Shown one piece after another: positions 25,567 through 34,958 of a stretch of DNA of 64,000 nucleotides (its first letter is position 1; each line of letters opens with the position of its first letter). The DNA comes from Sulfitobacter noctilucicola. Lineage in GTDB: Bacteria; Pseudomonadota; Alphaproteobacteria; Rhodobacterales; Rhodobacteraceae. The notes beneath the pieces are model-generated. The model was not told the origin of the DNA. It saw only the letters and a list, made by a program, of their open reading frames with translations, and did no database searches. The translations under genes and the position numbers were made by a program. The stretch is taken from positions 1,550,001 through 1,614,000 of the forward strand of contig NZ_JASD01000008.1 of the NCBI RefSeq assembly GCF_000622385.1. Direction: 5' to 3'.

Positions 25567-26517
25567 ATGACCAAACTTCTGATCACACGCCCGCTGCCGG
25601 AAAAGGTTGTGAAGGCCGCGCAGGCGGCTTTTGACGTCACGGTGCGTCTGGAGACCACGCCGATCACCGAGGCCGAGCGTGCCTCTGCGCTTGCCGATTA
25701 TGATGCAATTTTGCCGACACTTGGGGATGTCTTTCCGGCAGAGGCGTTCGAGGTTGCAGCACGGGCGCGGATACTTGCGAATTTCGGTGTCGGGTTTAAC
25801 CACATCAATGCGGATGCCGCCCGCGCGGCGGGCATCGAGGTGACCAATACGCCCGGTGCAGTAACGGATGCGACTGCTGATATCGCCATGACGCTGATGC
25901 TGATGACCTGCCGGCGCGCCGGAGAGGGCGAGCGTATGGTGCGGGCCGGCAAATGGCCGGGCTGGCACCCGACGCAGCTTTTGGGGTTGCATGTATCCGG
26001 CAAGACCCTTGGCATCATCGGCATGGGCCGCATCGGTAAAGCGATTGCCAAGCGGGCGCGGTTCGGGTTCGGCATGAAGGTGGTGTTCTATAACCGCTCC
26101 ACCGTGGATATGCCAAAGGACGAAGCCACCCAACTGGACAGCCTTGAAGCCGTGATGAAAGCTGCCGATGTGGCGGTGATCGCCGTGCCTGCCACGCCGC
26201 AGACCCATCACCTGATTGATGCTGCCGCGCTGGAGGCACTTGGCGCTGACAGCTATCTCGTGAACATTGCGCGCGGCGATATCGTGGACGAGGCGGCGTT
26301 GATCGAGGCGCTGCAGCAGGGCCGGATTGCAGGGGCGGGGCTGGATGTTTACGAATTCGAGCCGAAGGTGCCCGAGGCATTGATCGCGATGGAAAACGTT
26401 ACGTTATTGCCGCATCTCGGAACCTCGGCGCAGGAGGTGCGCGAGGGGATGGGCATGATGGCTATCGACAACCTGATTGCGTTTTTCAACGGAAAACCGG
26501 TGCCTAATCCGGTCTAG
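25567..26517 (+). CDS. D-2-hydroxyacid dehydrogenase (glyoxylate/hydroxypyruvate reductase, GyaR-like)
   Basis: This 316-residue NAD(P)-dependent enzyme reduces glyoxylate or hydroxypyruvate to glycolate or D-glycerate. It shows the Rossmann motif LGIIGMGRIGKAIAKRA, the catalytic Arg in VNIARGDIVDE, Glu in YEFEPKVPEAL and His in LLPHLGTSAQEVR. The N-terminal catalytic domain starts at ATG 25567 (MTKLLITRPLPEKVV) after AGGGAACC. It is monocistronic, divergent from the VOC-bicupin gene. Product D-glycerate is the substrate of the glycerate 2-kinase encoded at 20238-21506, so the two may act in the same route. Preference between NADH and NADPH is not determinable here. Confidence 0.9.
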   Translation: MTKLLITRPLPEKVVKAAQAAFDVTVRLETTPITEAERASALADYDAILPTLGDVFPAEAFEVAARARILANFGVGFNHINADAARAAGIEVTNTPGAVTDATADIAMTLMLMTCRRAGEGERMVRAGKWPGWHPTQLLGLHVSGKTLGIIGMGRIGKAIAKRARFGFGMKVVFYNRSTVDMPKDEATQLDSLEAVMKAADVAVIAVPATPQTHHLIDAAALEALGADSYLVNIARGDIVDEAALIEALQQGRIAGAGLDVYEFEPKVPEALIAMENVTLLPHLGTSAQEVREGMGMMAIDNLIAFFNGKPVPNPV

Positions 26518-26600
26518 ACCCTGCGACATTCATGCCCGCCATGGGGGAAATTTCTCTTAGACAGAATCGGTTCGCACCGTCAGACTTGCCCCCTGTTGAA

Positions 26601-26618
26601 CTGTTACAAATCTTCACA
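26601..26618 (+). promoter_or_regulatory. Possible Pho box upstream of ugpB
   Basis: CTGTTAC (26601-26607), a 4-nt AAAT spacer and CTTCACA (26612-26618) form an 11-bp-spaced pair resembling the PhoB consensus CTGTCAT-N4-CTGTCAT with two mismatches per half. Known ugp operons are phosphate-starvation induced. The site lies about 80 nt before the ugpB start. Confidence 0.4.
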
Positions 26619-26698
26619 CTTCGGTACGTTGCTTCTTTTGCGCTGCCGCTGATAACAGAAGAGCGTAACGCTATAACGGATCTGGGAGGATCACTGAA

Positions 26699-28006
26699 AT
26701 GGTTAAGAATTTTCTATATGCAAGCACGGCTGCGCTGACGGTTGCGGCACCCGCTGCGGCAGAGACAGAGGTTGAATTCTGGCATGCTTTTACCGGTCGT
26801 CTGGGTGAACTGGTGGCAGAGCAGGTTGAGACGTTCAACGGTGCGCAGTCGGACTATAAGGTCGTGGCAACGCACAAGGGCAACTACTCCGAGACATTGA
26901 ACGCAGGCATCGCCGCGTTCCGCGCGGGAGAGCAGCCGGACATCCTGATGGTGTTCGAAGTAGGGACAGCCACAATGATGGCTGCCAAGGGTGCAATCAA
27001 ACCCGTCTACGAAGTGATGGCAGACGCGGGTGCCGAGTTTGATCAGGACGCCTACATCGGGTCGGTCAAAGGCTACTACACCTCCAGCGACGGCAACATG
27101 CTGTCCCTGCCGTTCAACTCTTCCACTCCTGTTTTGTGGGTCAACCGTGACGCGCTGAGCGAAGCGGGCATCGACCCCGATGTCGATCTGTCCACATGGG
27201 AGCAGGTTGGCGATGTGTTGGGCCAGTTGAAAGAAGCCGGCAGCACGTGCCCGCTGACAACAGCATGGCAGAGCTGGATCCACCTTGAGAACCTGTCGGC
27301 CTATCACGACGTGCCTTTTGCAACCGAAGCCAACGGCTTTGGTGGTGTCACAACCGAGCTGGCGCTGAATGGCGAAGCACAGGTTGCGCATATCGGTGCG
27401 ATGGGTGAGTGGGCCAAGGATGGCAAGTTCATCTATGCCGGTCGCCGCAACGAAGGGGGTGCAAACTTCCGTGGTGGCGAATGCGCGCTCTTTACCGAAA
27501 GCTCTGCCGGGTATGCTGGCATCAAGGCCGAGGCCGAGTTTGATTTCGACGTGCGCCCGCTGCCTTATTGGAAGGCTGTCGCGGACGAGCCGCAAAACAC
27601 GATCATCGGTGGTGCATCCCTTTGGGTGATGGAAGGCCAGTCGGACGAGGAATACAAAGGTGTTGCCGAATTCCTGAACTTCCTGTCGTCAGCAGAGATT
27701 CAGGCGAAATGGCATCAGGACACAGGTTATCTGCCGATCACCGAAGCGGCGGCCGACCTTACACGCGAGCAGGGTTTCTATGAAGCGAACCCCGGCACGG
27801 ATGTTGCTGTGATCCAGATGACAGCCAAGGCACCGACCGACAACTCCAAAGGTCTGCGTCTGGGGTCCTTCGACCAGATCCGCGGCATCATCGACGAAGA
27901 GCTTGAGGCCGTTTGGTCCGGCGACAAGTCCGCGCAAGAAGCGATGGACAGCGCGAAAGAGCGCGGCGATGCGTTGCTGCGCCGTTTCGAGCAAGCCAAC
28001 CGTTAA
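26699..28006 (+). CDS. ugpB: sn-Glycerol-3-phosphate ABC transporter substrate-binding protein
   Basis: This 435-residue periplasmic protein starts with a Sec signal (MVKNFLYASTAALTVAAPAAAE). The mature N-terminus EVEFWHAFTGRLGELVAEQVETFNG is the UgpB hallmark, as are GNYSETLNAGIAAFRAGEQPDI and AVIQMTAKAPTDNSKGLRLG near the end (landmarks only). It binds glycerol 3-phosphate or glycerophosphodiesters. GGGAGGATC before ATG 26699 is a good ribosome-binding site. A stable hairpin with a UUCG loop separates it from ugpA, consistent with higher expression of the binding protein. It is the first gene of a complete ugpBAEC operon, possibly PhoB-controlled. Confidence 0.95.
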   Translation: MVKNFLYASTAALTVAAPAAAETEVEFWHAFTGRLGELVAEQVETFNGAQSDYKVVATHKGNYSETLNAGIAAFRAGEQPDILMVFEVGTATMMAAKGAIKPVYEVMADAGAEFDQDAYIGSVKGYYTSSDGNMLSLPFNSSTPVLWVNRDALSEAGIDPDVDLSTWEQVGDVLGQLKEAGSTCPLTTAWQSWIHLENLSAYHDVPFATEANGFGGVTTELALNGEAQVAHIGAMGEWAKDGKFIYAGRRNEGGANFRGGECALFTESSAGYAGIKAEAEFDFDVRPLPYWKAVADEPQNTIIGGASLWVMEGQSDEEYKGVAEFLNFLSSAEIQAKWHQDTGYLPITEAAADLTREQGFYEANPGTDVAVIQMTAKAPTDNSKGLRLGSFDQIRGIIDEELEAVWSGDKSAQEAMDSAKERGDALLRRFEQANR

Positions 28007-28014
28007 GAAAGAGA

Positions 28015-28038
28015 TGCCCCGGCCTTCGGGTCGGGGCA
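28015..28038 (+). terminator. C(UUCG)G-capped hairpin between ugpB and ugpA
   Basis: Positions 28015-28024 (TGCCCCGGCC) pair with 28029-28038 through a 10-bp stem including one G-U, closed by a TTCG tetraloop. No T-tract follows, so it is more likely a stabilising or partly attenuating structure than a full terminator. Confidence 0.7.
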
Positions 28039-28045
28039 CATCCCT

Positions 28046-28927
28046 ATGGAAAAGCGCGTTACATTCAAAGGCATTTGGTTGCCGCTGCTGCTGGTATTGC
28101 CGCAGATATTCATCACGGCTGTCTTCTTTTTCTATCCCGCTGGGCAAGCGATCTATCAGTCGCTGTTTATCCCCGATCCTTTTGGGCTCTCGATGCAATA
28201 CGTGGGGCTGGGGAATTTCGAGTATCTCTTTTCCAACTCCTATTATCTGGCGTCCTTCGCCACGACTGCAATTTTCTCGATCCTTGTCACCCTGGTTTCG
28301 ATGGGCGTTGCCCTCTATCTTGCGGTGCTCGCCGACCGTCTGATCAAAGGGTCGGGCGTTTACCGAACACTTCTGATTTGGCCCTACGCGGTGGCCCCTG
28401 CTGTTGCGGGTGTGCTTTGGCTGTTCATGTTCAACACCCGCGTTGGCGTGGTGACGTGGTATCTGGGGCTGTTGGGCTATGACTGGAACCATGTGTTGAA
28501 TGGTGAAGAAGCGATGGGGTTGGTTGTTGTGGCCTCTGCCTGGGGGCGCATCAGTTATAACTTCCTGTTTTTCCTCGCGGGTCTTCAGGCCATACCGCGC
28601 AGCGTGATCGAGGCGGCTGCTATAGATGGCGCGAAATTCTGGACGCGCTTTCGCACGATTGTCTGGCCCCTGTTGTCACCGACGACATTCTTCTTGCTGG
28701 TCGTGAATATCGTCTATGCGTTCTTTGAGACTTTTGGCGTGATCCACACGATCACTTCGGGCGGGCCGCAGCAATCAACGACGATCCTTGTCTACAAGGT
28801 CTACTCGGACGGGTTTGTAGGCCAGGATCTCGGCTCATCTGCCGCGCAGTCGGTTGTATTGCTGGCCATTGTGGGCGCGCTGACGATCTTCCAGTTCAAA
28901 TTCATCGAACGCAGGGTGCATTACTGA
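28046..28927 (+). CDS. ugpA: sn-Glycerol-3-phosphate ABC transporter permease
   Basis: This 293-residue MalF/UgpA-type inner-membrane protein begins [31 protein letters not shown], the usual UgpA N-terminus with the first membrane span (described by the landmarks LPLLLVLPQ and VFFFYPAG). About six spans follow. The EAA loop reads [21 protein letters not shown]. The sequence around [20 protein letters not shown] is typical of the family. It is followed directly by ugpE, whose ATG shares the last base of the ugpA stop. Together with UgpE it forms the transmembrane pore for glycerol-3-phosphate import. Confidence 0.94.
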   Translation: MEKRVTFKGIWLPLLLVLPQIFITAVFFFYPAGQAIYQSLFIPDPFGLSMQYVGLGNFEYLFSNSYYLASFATTAIFSILVTLVSMGVALYLAVLADRLIKGSGVYRTLLIWPYAVAPAVAGVLWLFMFNTRVGVVTWYLGLLGYDWNHVLNGEEAMGLVVVASAWGRISYNFLFFLAGLQAIPRSVIEAAAIDGAKFWTRFRTIVWPLLSPTTFFLLVVNIVYAFFETFGVIHTITSGGPQQSTTILVYKVYSDGFVGQDLGSSAAQSVVLLAIVGALTIFQFKFIERRVHY

Positions 28928-29781
28928 TGGCCGAACGTGAGGGCATGGTCGAGAAACGGGGTGCGGGCCTTTGGCTGACGCATCTGGGGCTTATCATCGG
29001 GTTGCTGTTCATCTTCTTTCCGATCTGGCTGGCCTTTGTCGCCTCGACCGTCAGCCAGCCGGAGATTGTGAAGCCACCGATGCCGCTTTGGCCGGGGGAC
29101 CACTTTATCGAGAATTACCGGAAGGCCTTGCTGTCGGGTGTGAATGCACCTGTGGCGATGATGATGCTGAATTCACTGATCATGGCGCTGGGCATCACCA
29201 TCGGCAAAATCGTGATTTCGCTGCTGAGCGCCTTTGCCATCGTGTACTTCAAATTCCCGGGGCGGCGGTTGTTTTTCTGGCTGATCTTTCTGACGCTGAT
29301 GCTGCCGGTCGAGGTCCGGATCGTGCCGACCTATGAGGTGATCGCGAATTTTGGAATGCTGAACAGCTATTCCGGTCTGATCTTTCCGTTGATCGCAAGC
29401 GCCACGGCGACCTTTCTGTTCCGGCAGTTCTTTATGACTGTGCCGGATGAACTGGCCGAAGCCGCACGCGTGGACGGTGCCGGCCCGATGCGATTTTTCT
29501 GGGATATCCTGCTGCCGATGAGCCGCACGAACATCGCCGCGTTGTTCGTGATTCTGTTCATCTATGGCTGGAACCAATACCTCTGGCCGCTGCTGATCAC
29601 CACGGACCCGTCAATGAATACCATCGTGATGGGCATCAAACAGATGTTCCCGAGCGGCGACGATATTGCGGATTGGCCGGTCATCATGGCGACCTCAATT
29701 CTGGCGATGATCCCGCCGGTCATCGTGGTCATCTCGATGCAGAAGCTCTTTATCCGCGGCCTAGTAGACAGCGAGAAATAA
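28927..29781 (+). CDS. ugpE: sn-Glycerol-3-phosphate ABC transporter permease
   Basis: This 284-residue MalG/UgpE-type permease has an N-terminal span [18 protein letters not shown], then [20 protein letters not shown], a family landmark. The EAA loop is [19 protein letters not shown] followed by [12 protein letters not shown]. The C-terminal portion [20 protein letters not shown] matches UgpE closely. The start overlaps the ugpA stop by one base, and the stop is two bases before ugpC. It is the second pore subunit of the importer. Confidence 0.94.
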   Translation: MAEREGMVEKRGAGLWLTHLGLIIGLLFIFFPIWLAFVASTVSQPEIVKPPMPLWPGDHFIENYRKALLSGVNAPVAMMMLNSLIMALGITIGKIVISLLSAFAIVYFKFPGRRLFFWLIFLTLMLPVEVRIVPTYEVIANFGMLNSYSGLIFPLIASATATFLFRQFFMTVPDELAEAARVDGAGPMRFFWDILLPMSRTNIAALFVILFIYGWNQYLWPLLITTDPSMNTIVMGIKQMFPSGDDIADWPVIMATSILAMIPPVIVVISMQKLFIRGLVDSEK

Positions 29782-29782
29782 T

Positions 29783-30790
29783 ATGGCGACAGTCAGCCTA
29801 TCAAACGTCAAGAAATCCTTTGGGAAAACGGATGTGATCCACGGGATCGACATCGATATTGCGGATGGTGAATTCATCGTAATCGTCGGCCCGTCTGGCT
29901 GTGGCAAATCCACGTTGCTGCGCATGGTTGCCGGGCTTGAAACGGTGACGGACGGAGAAATCCGTATCGGGGACCGCCGCGTTAATGATCTTGAGCCGAT
30001 GGAGCGCGACATCGCGATGGTGTTTCAGAACTACGCGCTTTATCCGCATATGTCCGTCTTTGATAACATGGCCTACGGGTTGAAAATTGCAGGCACGCCC
30101 AAGGGCGAGATTGAAGCGCGGGTCGAAGAGGCCGCGACGTTGTTGCAGTTGAAGGACTACCTTAAGCGCCGCCCGCGAGAATTGTCGGGTGGGCAACGTC
30201 AGCGTGTGGCGATGGGCCGTGCGATTGTGCGTAAACCCGCGGTGTTCCTGTTTGACGAGCCGCTGTCGAACCTTGACGCAAAGCTGCGCGTCCAGATGCG
30301 GCTTGAGATCAAGCAGTTGCAGCGCAGGCTTGGGGTGACATCGCTTTATGTGACGCATGATCAGGTTGAGGCGATGACACTGGCCGACCGTATGATCGTG
30401 ATGAACGCAGGGATCGCCGACCAGATCGGCAAGCCGCTGGACGTATACGGCAATCCGCAGACGGAGTTTGTGGGTGGCTTTATCGGGTCACCGCCGATGA
30501 ATTTTCTGGATGTGACGATGGGGCAGGGCTTGCCCACGCAGGCAGCGCGACTGGGCGTGCGTCCCGAACATATGAGCCTGAGCGATACAGGCGCGCAAAC
30601 CAGTGGCGAGGTGATGTATGCCGAAGCGCTGGGCGCGGAAACGCTGGTGCATGTAAAGTTGGCTGATGGGGAAATCGCAACAGTCCGGCAGGATGCGACC
30701 ATACCGGTGCCCGAAGAGGGGGCGCAGGCAGGGATCGCTTGGTCGAAAGCGGATCAAATCGCTTTTGACGCGCAGGGCCATCGCTGCTGA
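29783..30790 (+). CDS. ugpC: sn-Glycerol-3-phosphate ABC transporter ATP-binding protein
   Basis: This 335-residue MalK/UgpC-type ATPase has Walker [15 protein letters not shown], a Q-loop [12 protein letters not shown], the signature [15 protein letters not shown], Walker [16 protein letters not shown] and the switch [16 protein letters not shown]-terminal TOBE/OB regulatory domain (from about residue 235, [12 protein letters not shown], then [10 protein letters not shown]) is present. It energises UgpAE and closes the ugpBAEC operon. A bidirectional terminator lies 11 nt after the stop. Confidence 0.95.
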   Translation: MATVSLSNVKKSFGKTDVIHGIDIDIADGEFIVIVGPSGCGKSTLLRMVAGLETVTDGEIRIGDRRVNDLEPMERDIAMVFQNYALYPHMSVFDNMAYGLKIAGTPKGEIEARVEEAATLLQLKDYLKRRPRELSGGQRQRVAMGRAIVRKPAVFLFDEPLSNLDAKLRVQMRLEIKQLQRRLGVTSLYVTHDQVEAMTLADRMIVMNAGIADQIGKPLDVYGNPQTEFVGGFIGSPPMNFLDVTMGQGLPTQAARLGVRPEHMSLSDTGAQTSGEVMYAEALGAETLVHVKLADGEIATVRQDATIPVPEEGAQAGIAWSKADQIAFDAQGHRC

Positions 30791-30801
30791 GGTCAAACGA
30801 A

Positions 30802-30831
30802 AAAAGGGCGCACCGGATGGTACGCCCTTTT
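30802..30831. terminator. Bidirectional terminator between ugpC and the iron-binding protein gene
   Basis: AAAAGGGCG-C-ACC (30802-30814) pairs with GGT-A-CGCCCTTTT (30819-30831) around a GGAT loop with one C/A mismatch. The A-rich and T-rich flanks give a U-tract in both directions, which suits the convergent genes. Confidence 0.85.
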
Positions 30832-30849
30832 GTCATCATCTAGGCAGGA

Positions 30850-31887
30850 TTACTTCCAGCCAACCTGATTAAAGATTTTCTGCGCTTCGGGTAGGTTCTT
30901 GGCCACATCAGACAGATTTACATCGTCCGCTTTGAACTCACCGAGCTTGGCGACGCTCTCGCTCAGGGCCACGCCTTCGACGGCTGGGAATTCATCGTTA
31001 CCCGCAGAGAAATACTGCTGCGCCTGATCCGAGGACAGATACTCAAGAAACGCGATGGCGTTTTCGCGGTTTGGTGCGTAGGCTGCCACGCCGCCACCGG
31101 ACAGGTTCATGTGTGCGCCTTCTGCGTCCTGCGCAGGGAAGATCCAGCCGACCTGATCGATATCAGCGCTCAGACCTTTTACGTCCGTCCGCAGGGCGCG
31201 GGCAAAGTAGTAGGTGTTTGCAACAGAGATATCGCACTGGCCGGAAACGATACCGCGCAGCTGGTCGGTGTCGCCGCCTTCGGGGTCACGCGCAAAGTTG
31301 GCAACCATGCCTGCGGCCCAATCTTTGGCCGCTTCCGCACCGTGGTTTTCAATCACGGATGCCAGTAGTGTCTGGCTGTAAACGTTCGAGGACGACCGGT
31401 GGCAAACCATACCTTTGTATTTCGGATCGGCCAGCGACAGGTAATCCATCGGCGGGTCCTGCACCTCGGCTTTGTTGTAGAAAATGATGCGCGCACGTTG
31501 TGAGAAAGCGAACCAGTTATTGTCGCTGTCTTGCAGGTTGGACGGGACGCGCTCTTCCAGAACGTCGCTGTCGATGGATTGCAGCACGCCTGAATCTTTG
31601 GCGCGTGTCAGACGTGATGTATCAACGGTGATCAGAACGTCAGCAGGCGAGTTCACGCCTTCCGCTTTCATGCGGGCAATCAGTTCGTCGGCATTGCCTT
31701 CGATGCGGTTGATGGTGATCCCCGTTGCTTCGGTGAAGTCGGAGTAGAGCCGCTCGTCCGTGTCGTAGTGGCGCGAGGAGTAGAGGTTCAACTCTTTGCT
31801 GTCGGAGGCGGCAAAGGCGGCAGTTGCTCCGCTCAGCGCGGTCGCGCCAGCGAGCAGTGTGGTGAGAGGGCGTGATGACAGGGACAT
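30850..31887 (-). CDS. Ferric iron ABC transporter substrate-binding protein (FbpA/FutA-like)
   Basis: This 345-residue periplasmic protein has a signal peptide (SSRPLTTLLAGATALSGATAAFA) and the transferrin-like iron-binding family start KELNLYSSRHYDTDERLYSDF. Tyrosine-rich segments such as SVANTYYFARAL and SGQCDISVANTYY supply the expected iron ligands. It would bind Fe(III) for import. ATG 31887 has GGAAGG 6 nt upstream. No permease or ATPase gene follows, because the gene is convergent with ugpC, so its membrane partners must be elsewhere. A palindrome sits immediately upstream, suggesting iron-dependent control. Confidence 0.9.
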   Translation of the reverse strand: MSLSSRPLTTLLAGATALSGATAAFAASDSKELNLYSSRHYDTDERLYSDFTEATGITINRIEGNADELIARMKAEGVNSPADVLITVDTSRLTRAKDSGVLQSIDSDVLEERVPSNLQDSDNNWFAFSQRARIIFYNKAEVQDPPMDYLSLADPKYKGMVCHRSSSNVYSQTLLASVIENHGAEAAKDWAAGMVANFARDPEGGDTDQLRGIVSGQCDISVANTYYFARALRTDVKGLSADIDQVGWIFPAQDAEGAHMNLSGGGVAAYAPNRENAIAFLEYLSSDQAQQYFSAGNDEFPAVEGVALSESVAKLGEFKADDVNLSDVAKNLPEAQKIFNQVGWK

Positions 31888-31899
31888 GGAAAACCTTCC

Positions 31900-31924
31900 G
31901 ATTAAATTCTTGACTGATTTAATC
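31900..31924 (-). promoter_or_regulatory. Inverted repeat in the promoter/leader of the iron-binding protein gene
   Basis: GATTAAAT (31900-31907) and ATTTAATC (31917-31924) form a perfect 8-bp inverted repeat with a 9-bp spacer, 13 nt upstream of the start codon. The position fits an operator for an iron-responsive repressor. The regulator is not identified here. Confidence 0.5.
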
Positions 31925-32133
31925 AACTACCACATTCAGCGGGCTTGGCAATATTCTTTATTAAAATAGTCGGATTAGGTGCCTGAGCCTTGTTATACTT
32001 GGCAATCTGTCCCCCCGCACTTCGTTCCGCATGTGTGGGAATATGCGGTATGTGAACTTTGTGCAGGCAGTGAATCACTTGTCATTCTGTGGTCAATCCG
32101 AAAGGATCAGCCGCACAACAGGGAGAGAGATTG

Positions 32134-33090
32134 ATGAAATTCACCAAGATATTTGCGGCCGCGGCACTTACTGCGGGTCTATTGGCCCCCGCTGCGTGGG
32201 CCGAAACGCGGATCACCTACAAATCGGCCAAGACCGCATCGTCTTATTACCAGATGGGCGTGCAGATCGCCGAGGCCATGAAAACAGGCACCAATGGCGA
32301 CGTGATCGTGACGGTTGAGGAAAGCCAGGGTTCGGTACAGAATGTCATGGAAGTGCGCGCGCGCGGCGGGGACTATGTGTTCACCACGCCACCCGCTTTG
32401 ATCGGGCTGGCGCAAGGTGGCAAGGCGATGTTCGAAGGCAAAAGCGATCCTGCCTTCGACGAGATCCGCGCGCTTTTTCCGATCCCTTCACTCACCATGC
32501 ACTTTGTGATGTCTGAGGCATCAGGCGTAACAGATTTCGCCGGCATGGAGGGCAAGACGATCCTCTTGGGCAGCGGCTCCTTTGGTGCGCGTGAAGGAGA
32601 GAAATATCTCGGCCTGTTCGGTCTGGAAGGCAAGGTGACCATTGCCGATAGCGAACTGTCGAACGCAGTATCTGCGTTGAAGAACGGCCAGATTGACGGC
32701 TTTGTCACCGCAGGGTCCTATCCGGCACCCAACGTGATCGAAGCGGCGGCATCCACACCTGTGAACGTTATTTCGCTGAGCGAGGATCAGGTCGTGGCAT
32801 CCAAGCGCACGCGCCTCGTTATTCCGGCAGGTACCTATGCAGGCCAAGAGAGTGAGATCGTCACGACATCGCTGCCGGTTGCGGCCTTCACCACGACCAA
32901 GATGGATGACGACGCGGCGTATCTGCTGACCAAAACCTATTGGGAGCGTCAGGGCCTGCTTAAGGGTTCAGCTGCGTGGTGGGGCGGTGTCAACTTGCAG
33001 ATGCTCTTTAACATCACCACCAAGATGCATCCCGGCGCACTGAAGTATTACAAGGAAATCGGTGCGCGCTTGAGCGACAACCATATGTGA
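32134..33090 (+). CDS. TAXI-family TRAP transporter substrate-binding protein
   Basis: This 318-residue periplasmic protein has a signal peptide (MKFTKIFAAAALTAGLLAPAAWA) and the TAXI pattern ITYKSAKTASSYYQMGVQIAEAM, EESQGSVQNVMEVRARGGD and LAQGGKAMF. TAXI proteins deliver organic acids or amino acids to fused TRAP permeases driven by an ion gradient. GGGAGAGAG before ATG 32134 is a strong ribosome-binding site. A 9-bp hairpin at 33099-33126 separates it from the permease gene. The ligand is unknown. It is divergent from the iron-binding protein gene across a 246-bp region. Confidence 0.9.
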   Translation: MKFTKIFAAAALTAGLLAPAAWAETRITYKSAKTASSYYQMGVQIAEAMKTGTNGDVIVTVEESQGSVQNVMEVRARGGDYVFTTPPALIGLAQGGKAMFEGKSDPAFDEIRALFPIPSLTMHFVMSEASGVTDFAGMEGKTILLGSGSFGAREGEKYLGLFGLEGKVTIADSELSNAVSALKNGQIDGFVTAGSYPAPNVIEAAASTPVNVISLSEDQVVASKRTRLVIPAGTYAGQESEIVTTSLPVAAFTTTKMDDDAAYLLTKTYWERQGLLKGSAAWWGGVNLQMLFNITTKMHPGALKYYKEIGARLSDNHM

Positions 33091-33098
33091 TCGCGCTT

Positions 33099-33126
33099 TG
33101 CTCCGGCGGTGGATGCTGCCGGAGCA
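33099..33126 (+). terminator. Intra-operon hairpin after the TAXI binding-protein gene
   Basis: TGCTCCGGC (33099-33107) pairs perfectly with GCCGGAGCA (33118-33126) around a 10-nt loop. TTCTGTTTTGT follows, so partial termination is plausible. Confidence 0.65.
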
Positions 33127-33151
33127 TTCTGTTTTGTGAAAGTCCCCCGAC

Positions 33152-34924
33152 ATGAGTGATTTCTCCCGTCCCGTTCTATGGGTCGCGCTTGGCGTGTTGA
33201 CCTGCGTCTTTCACCTCGGGTTGATCTTTTACGGGCTGGTGCCCAATCTTGTAAGCCGTCCGTTGCATATGGCACTGCTGTTGCCATGGGTGTTTCTGTT
33301 CGCGGCGACAGGGCGTTGGCGGATTATCAGCGGCGCAGTCATTACGGTTATCGGGCTGGGGTGCTGTTTCTGGGTCGCGTGGAACCACCAGATGCTGCGC
33401 AATCAGTACGGGTTTCTGGAAAGCACCGGTCAGGTCTGGATCGCGGTGGCCCTGCTGTTAATCGCGATTGAGGGCGCGCGTCGGATGATCGGTTGGCCTC
33501 TGCCCATCGTGGCGTTGACGGCGCTGGCTTACGGGTTGTTCGGGCAGTACCTGCCCGGCGAATTTGGCCATTCCGGCACACCGCTGCGGTCGTTTCTGGG
33601 AACGCTGACCATTGCCGAAGGGGGGCTTTGGGGTAGCCTGACAGGTGTGTCGGTCAGTGTCGTGGCGATTTTTGTCATTTTCGGTGCCGTGTTGAATGCG
33701 GGCGAAGCGGGGCAAGGGTTCATGAACGTGGCCTCTGCGGCGGCGGGACGACTGAAAGGCGGGGCAGCAAAGGTATCTGTATTGTCGTCTGCGCTCTTCG
33801 GGTCGATCTCCGGCTCCGCCTCGGCCAATGTGGCATCAACGGGCGCGATTACGCTGCCTGCGATGACAAAACTGGGATATCCCAAGCGATTGGCCGCAGC
33901 GGTGGAGGCCGTGGCAAGTTCAGGCGGGCAGATCATGCCGCCGCTGATGGGGGCGGGTGCCTTCGTCATGGTTGAGCTTACGGGCGTTCCTTACACCCAG
34001 ATCATGATCGCCGCGATTCTGCCTGCGTTGTTGTATTTCTTTGCGGTCTGGGTGGGGATCAACGCGTATGCGGGGCGTTATGACCTAAGAGGTGTGCCGG
34101 AGTACGAGCGACCCGGTACGCGCGATGTTGTAATTACCTCGGCGTTCTTCCTGATCCCTTTTACAGTGCTGCTGAGCGCGATGTTCGCGCTGGGTTTCAC
34201 ACCGCAATATGCCGCCTGCTTGGCGGTTCTGGCTGGCATCGTGGCGCTGGCCTTTGATGGTAAGCAAGGACTGAACCTTGCGCAATGGCCGGGCAGGCTG
34301 GCGGATGCGGCGGTGAATGCGGGTAAACAGGTCGCGATGATCGGGTCGATCATCATCTGCGCTTCGATCATCATCGGGGTGCTGGGGATCACCGGTCTGG
34401 GTGTGAAGCTGACCAGTGTCATTCTGTCCGGTTCGGGCGGGATGTTGTGGCCTGCGCTGTTGTTGACGGCGCTTGCCTGTCTGCTTTTGGGCATGGAGGT
34501 GCCGACCACGGCGGCCTATGTGATCTGCGTCTCGGTCGCGGGGCCTGCGCTGATCGAACTGGGACTAGAGCCGTTGCAGGCGCATCTGTTTGTTTTCTGG
34601 TTTGCGCTGTTATCCACGATTACACCGCCGGTTTGTGGCGCGGTGTTTATCGCGGCCGGTATGATCGGAGAGAACTGGCTCAAGGTTGCGCTGACTGCGA
34701 TGGCGCTTGGCGTCGGGCTGTATCTGATCCCGCTAGGAATGATCGCCAATCCGCGTCTGATTGATCTGGGGGGCAGTCCGGCGCTGGCACTGATCGCAAC
34801 CCTGCGCATGGCGCTTGGGCTGTCACTGATTTCGTACGGCTTGATAGGCAATGCAACAGCCGGTCTGCGGATGGCGCTGGCGTTGATGGGGCTTGTAGTG
34901 ATCTTTTCCGGCATCTGGATTTAG
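33152..34924 (+). CDS. TRAP transporter permease, DctQM-type fused
   Basis: This 590-residue integral membrane protein joins a small-subunit-like N-terminal part (about residues 1-140, four spans, ending near WPLPIVALTALAYG) to a DctM-like large part. The large part carries the family motif VLSSALFGSISGSASANVASTGAITLP (landmarks GSISGSASANVAS and SSGGQIMPPLMGAGAF). It is the ion-coupled transporter partner of the TAXI binding protein encoded 61 nt upstream. More than a dozen hydrophobic segments are visible. Substrate is unknown. The next gene, gap, is separated by a LacI-type operator and is independently regulated. Confidence 0.92.
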   Translation: MSDFSRPVLWVALGVLTCVFHLGLIFYGLVPNLVSRPLHMALLLPWVFLFAATGRWRIISGAVITVIGLGCCFWVAWNHQMLRNQYGFLESTGQVWIAVALLLIAIEGARRMIGWPLPIVALTALAYGLFGQYLPGEFGHSGTPLRSFLGTLTIAEGGLWGSLTGVSVSVVAIFVIFGAVLNAGEAGQGFMNVASAAAGRLKGGAAKVSVLSSALFGSISGSASANVASTGAITLPAMTKLGYPKRLAAAVEAVASSGGQIMPPLMGAGAFVMVELTGVPYTQIMIAAILPALLYFFAVWVGINAYAGRYDLRGVPEYERPGTRDVVITSAFFLIPFTVLLSAMFALGFTPQYAACLAVLAGIVALAFDGKQGLNLAQWPGRLADAAVNAGKQVAMIGSIIICASIIIGVLGITGLGVKLTSVILSGSGGMLWPALLLTALACLLLGMEVPTTAAYVICVSVAGPALIELGLEPLQAHLFVFWFALLSTITPPVCGAVFIAAGMIGENWLKVALTAMALGVGLYLIPLGMIANPRLIDLGGSPALALIATLRMALGLSLISYGLIGNATAGLRMALALMGLVVIFSGIWI

Positions 34925-34958
34925 GCGCGGCATTGAGCGAAGGGTTGATTTCCGGCCT

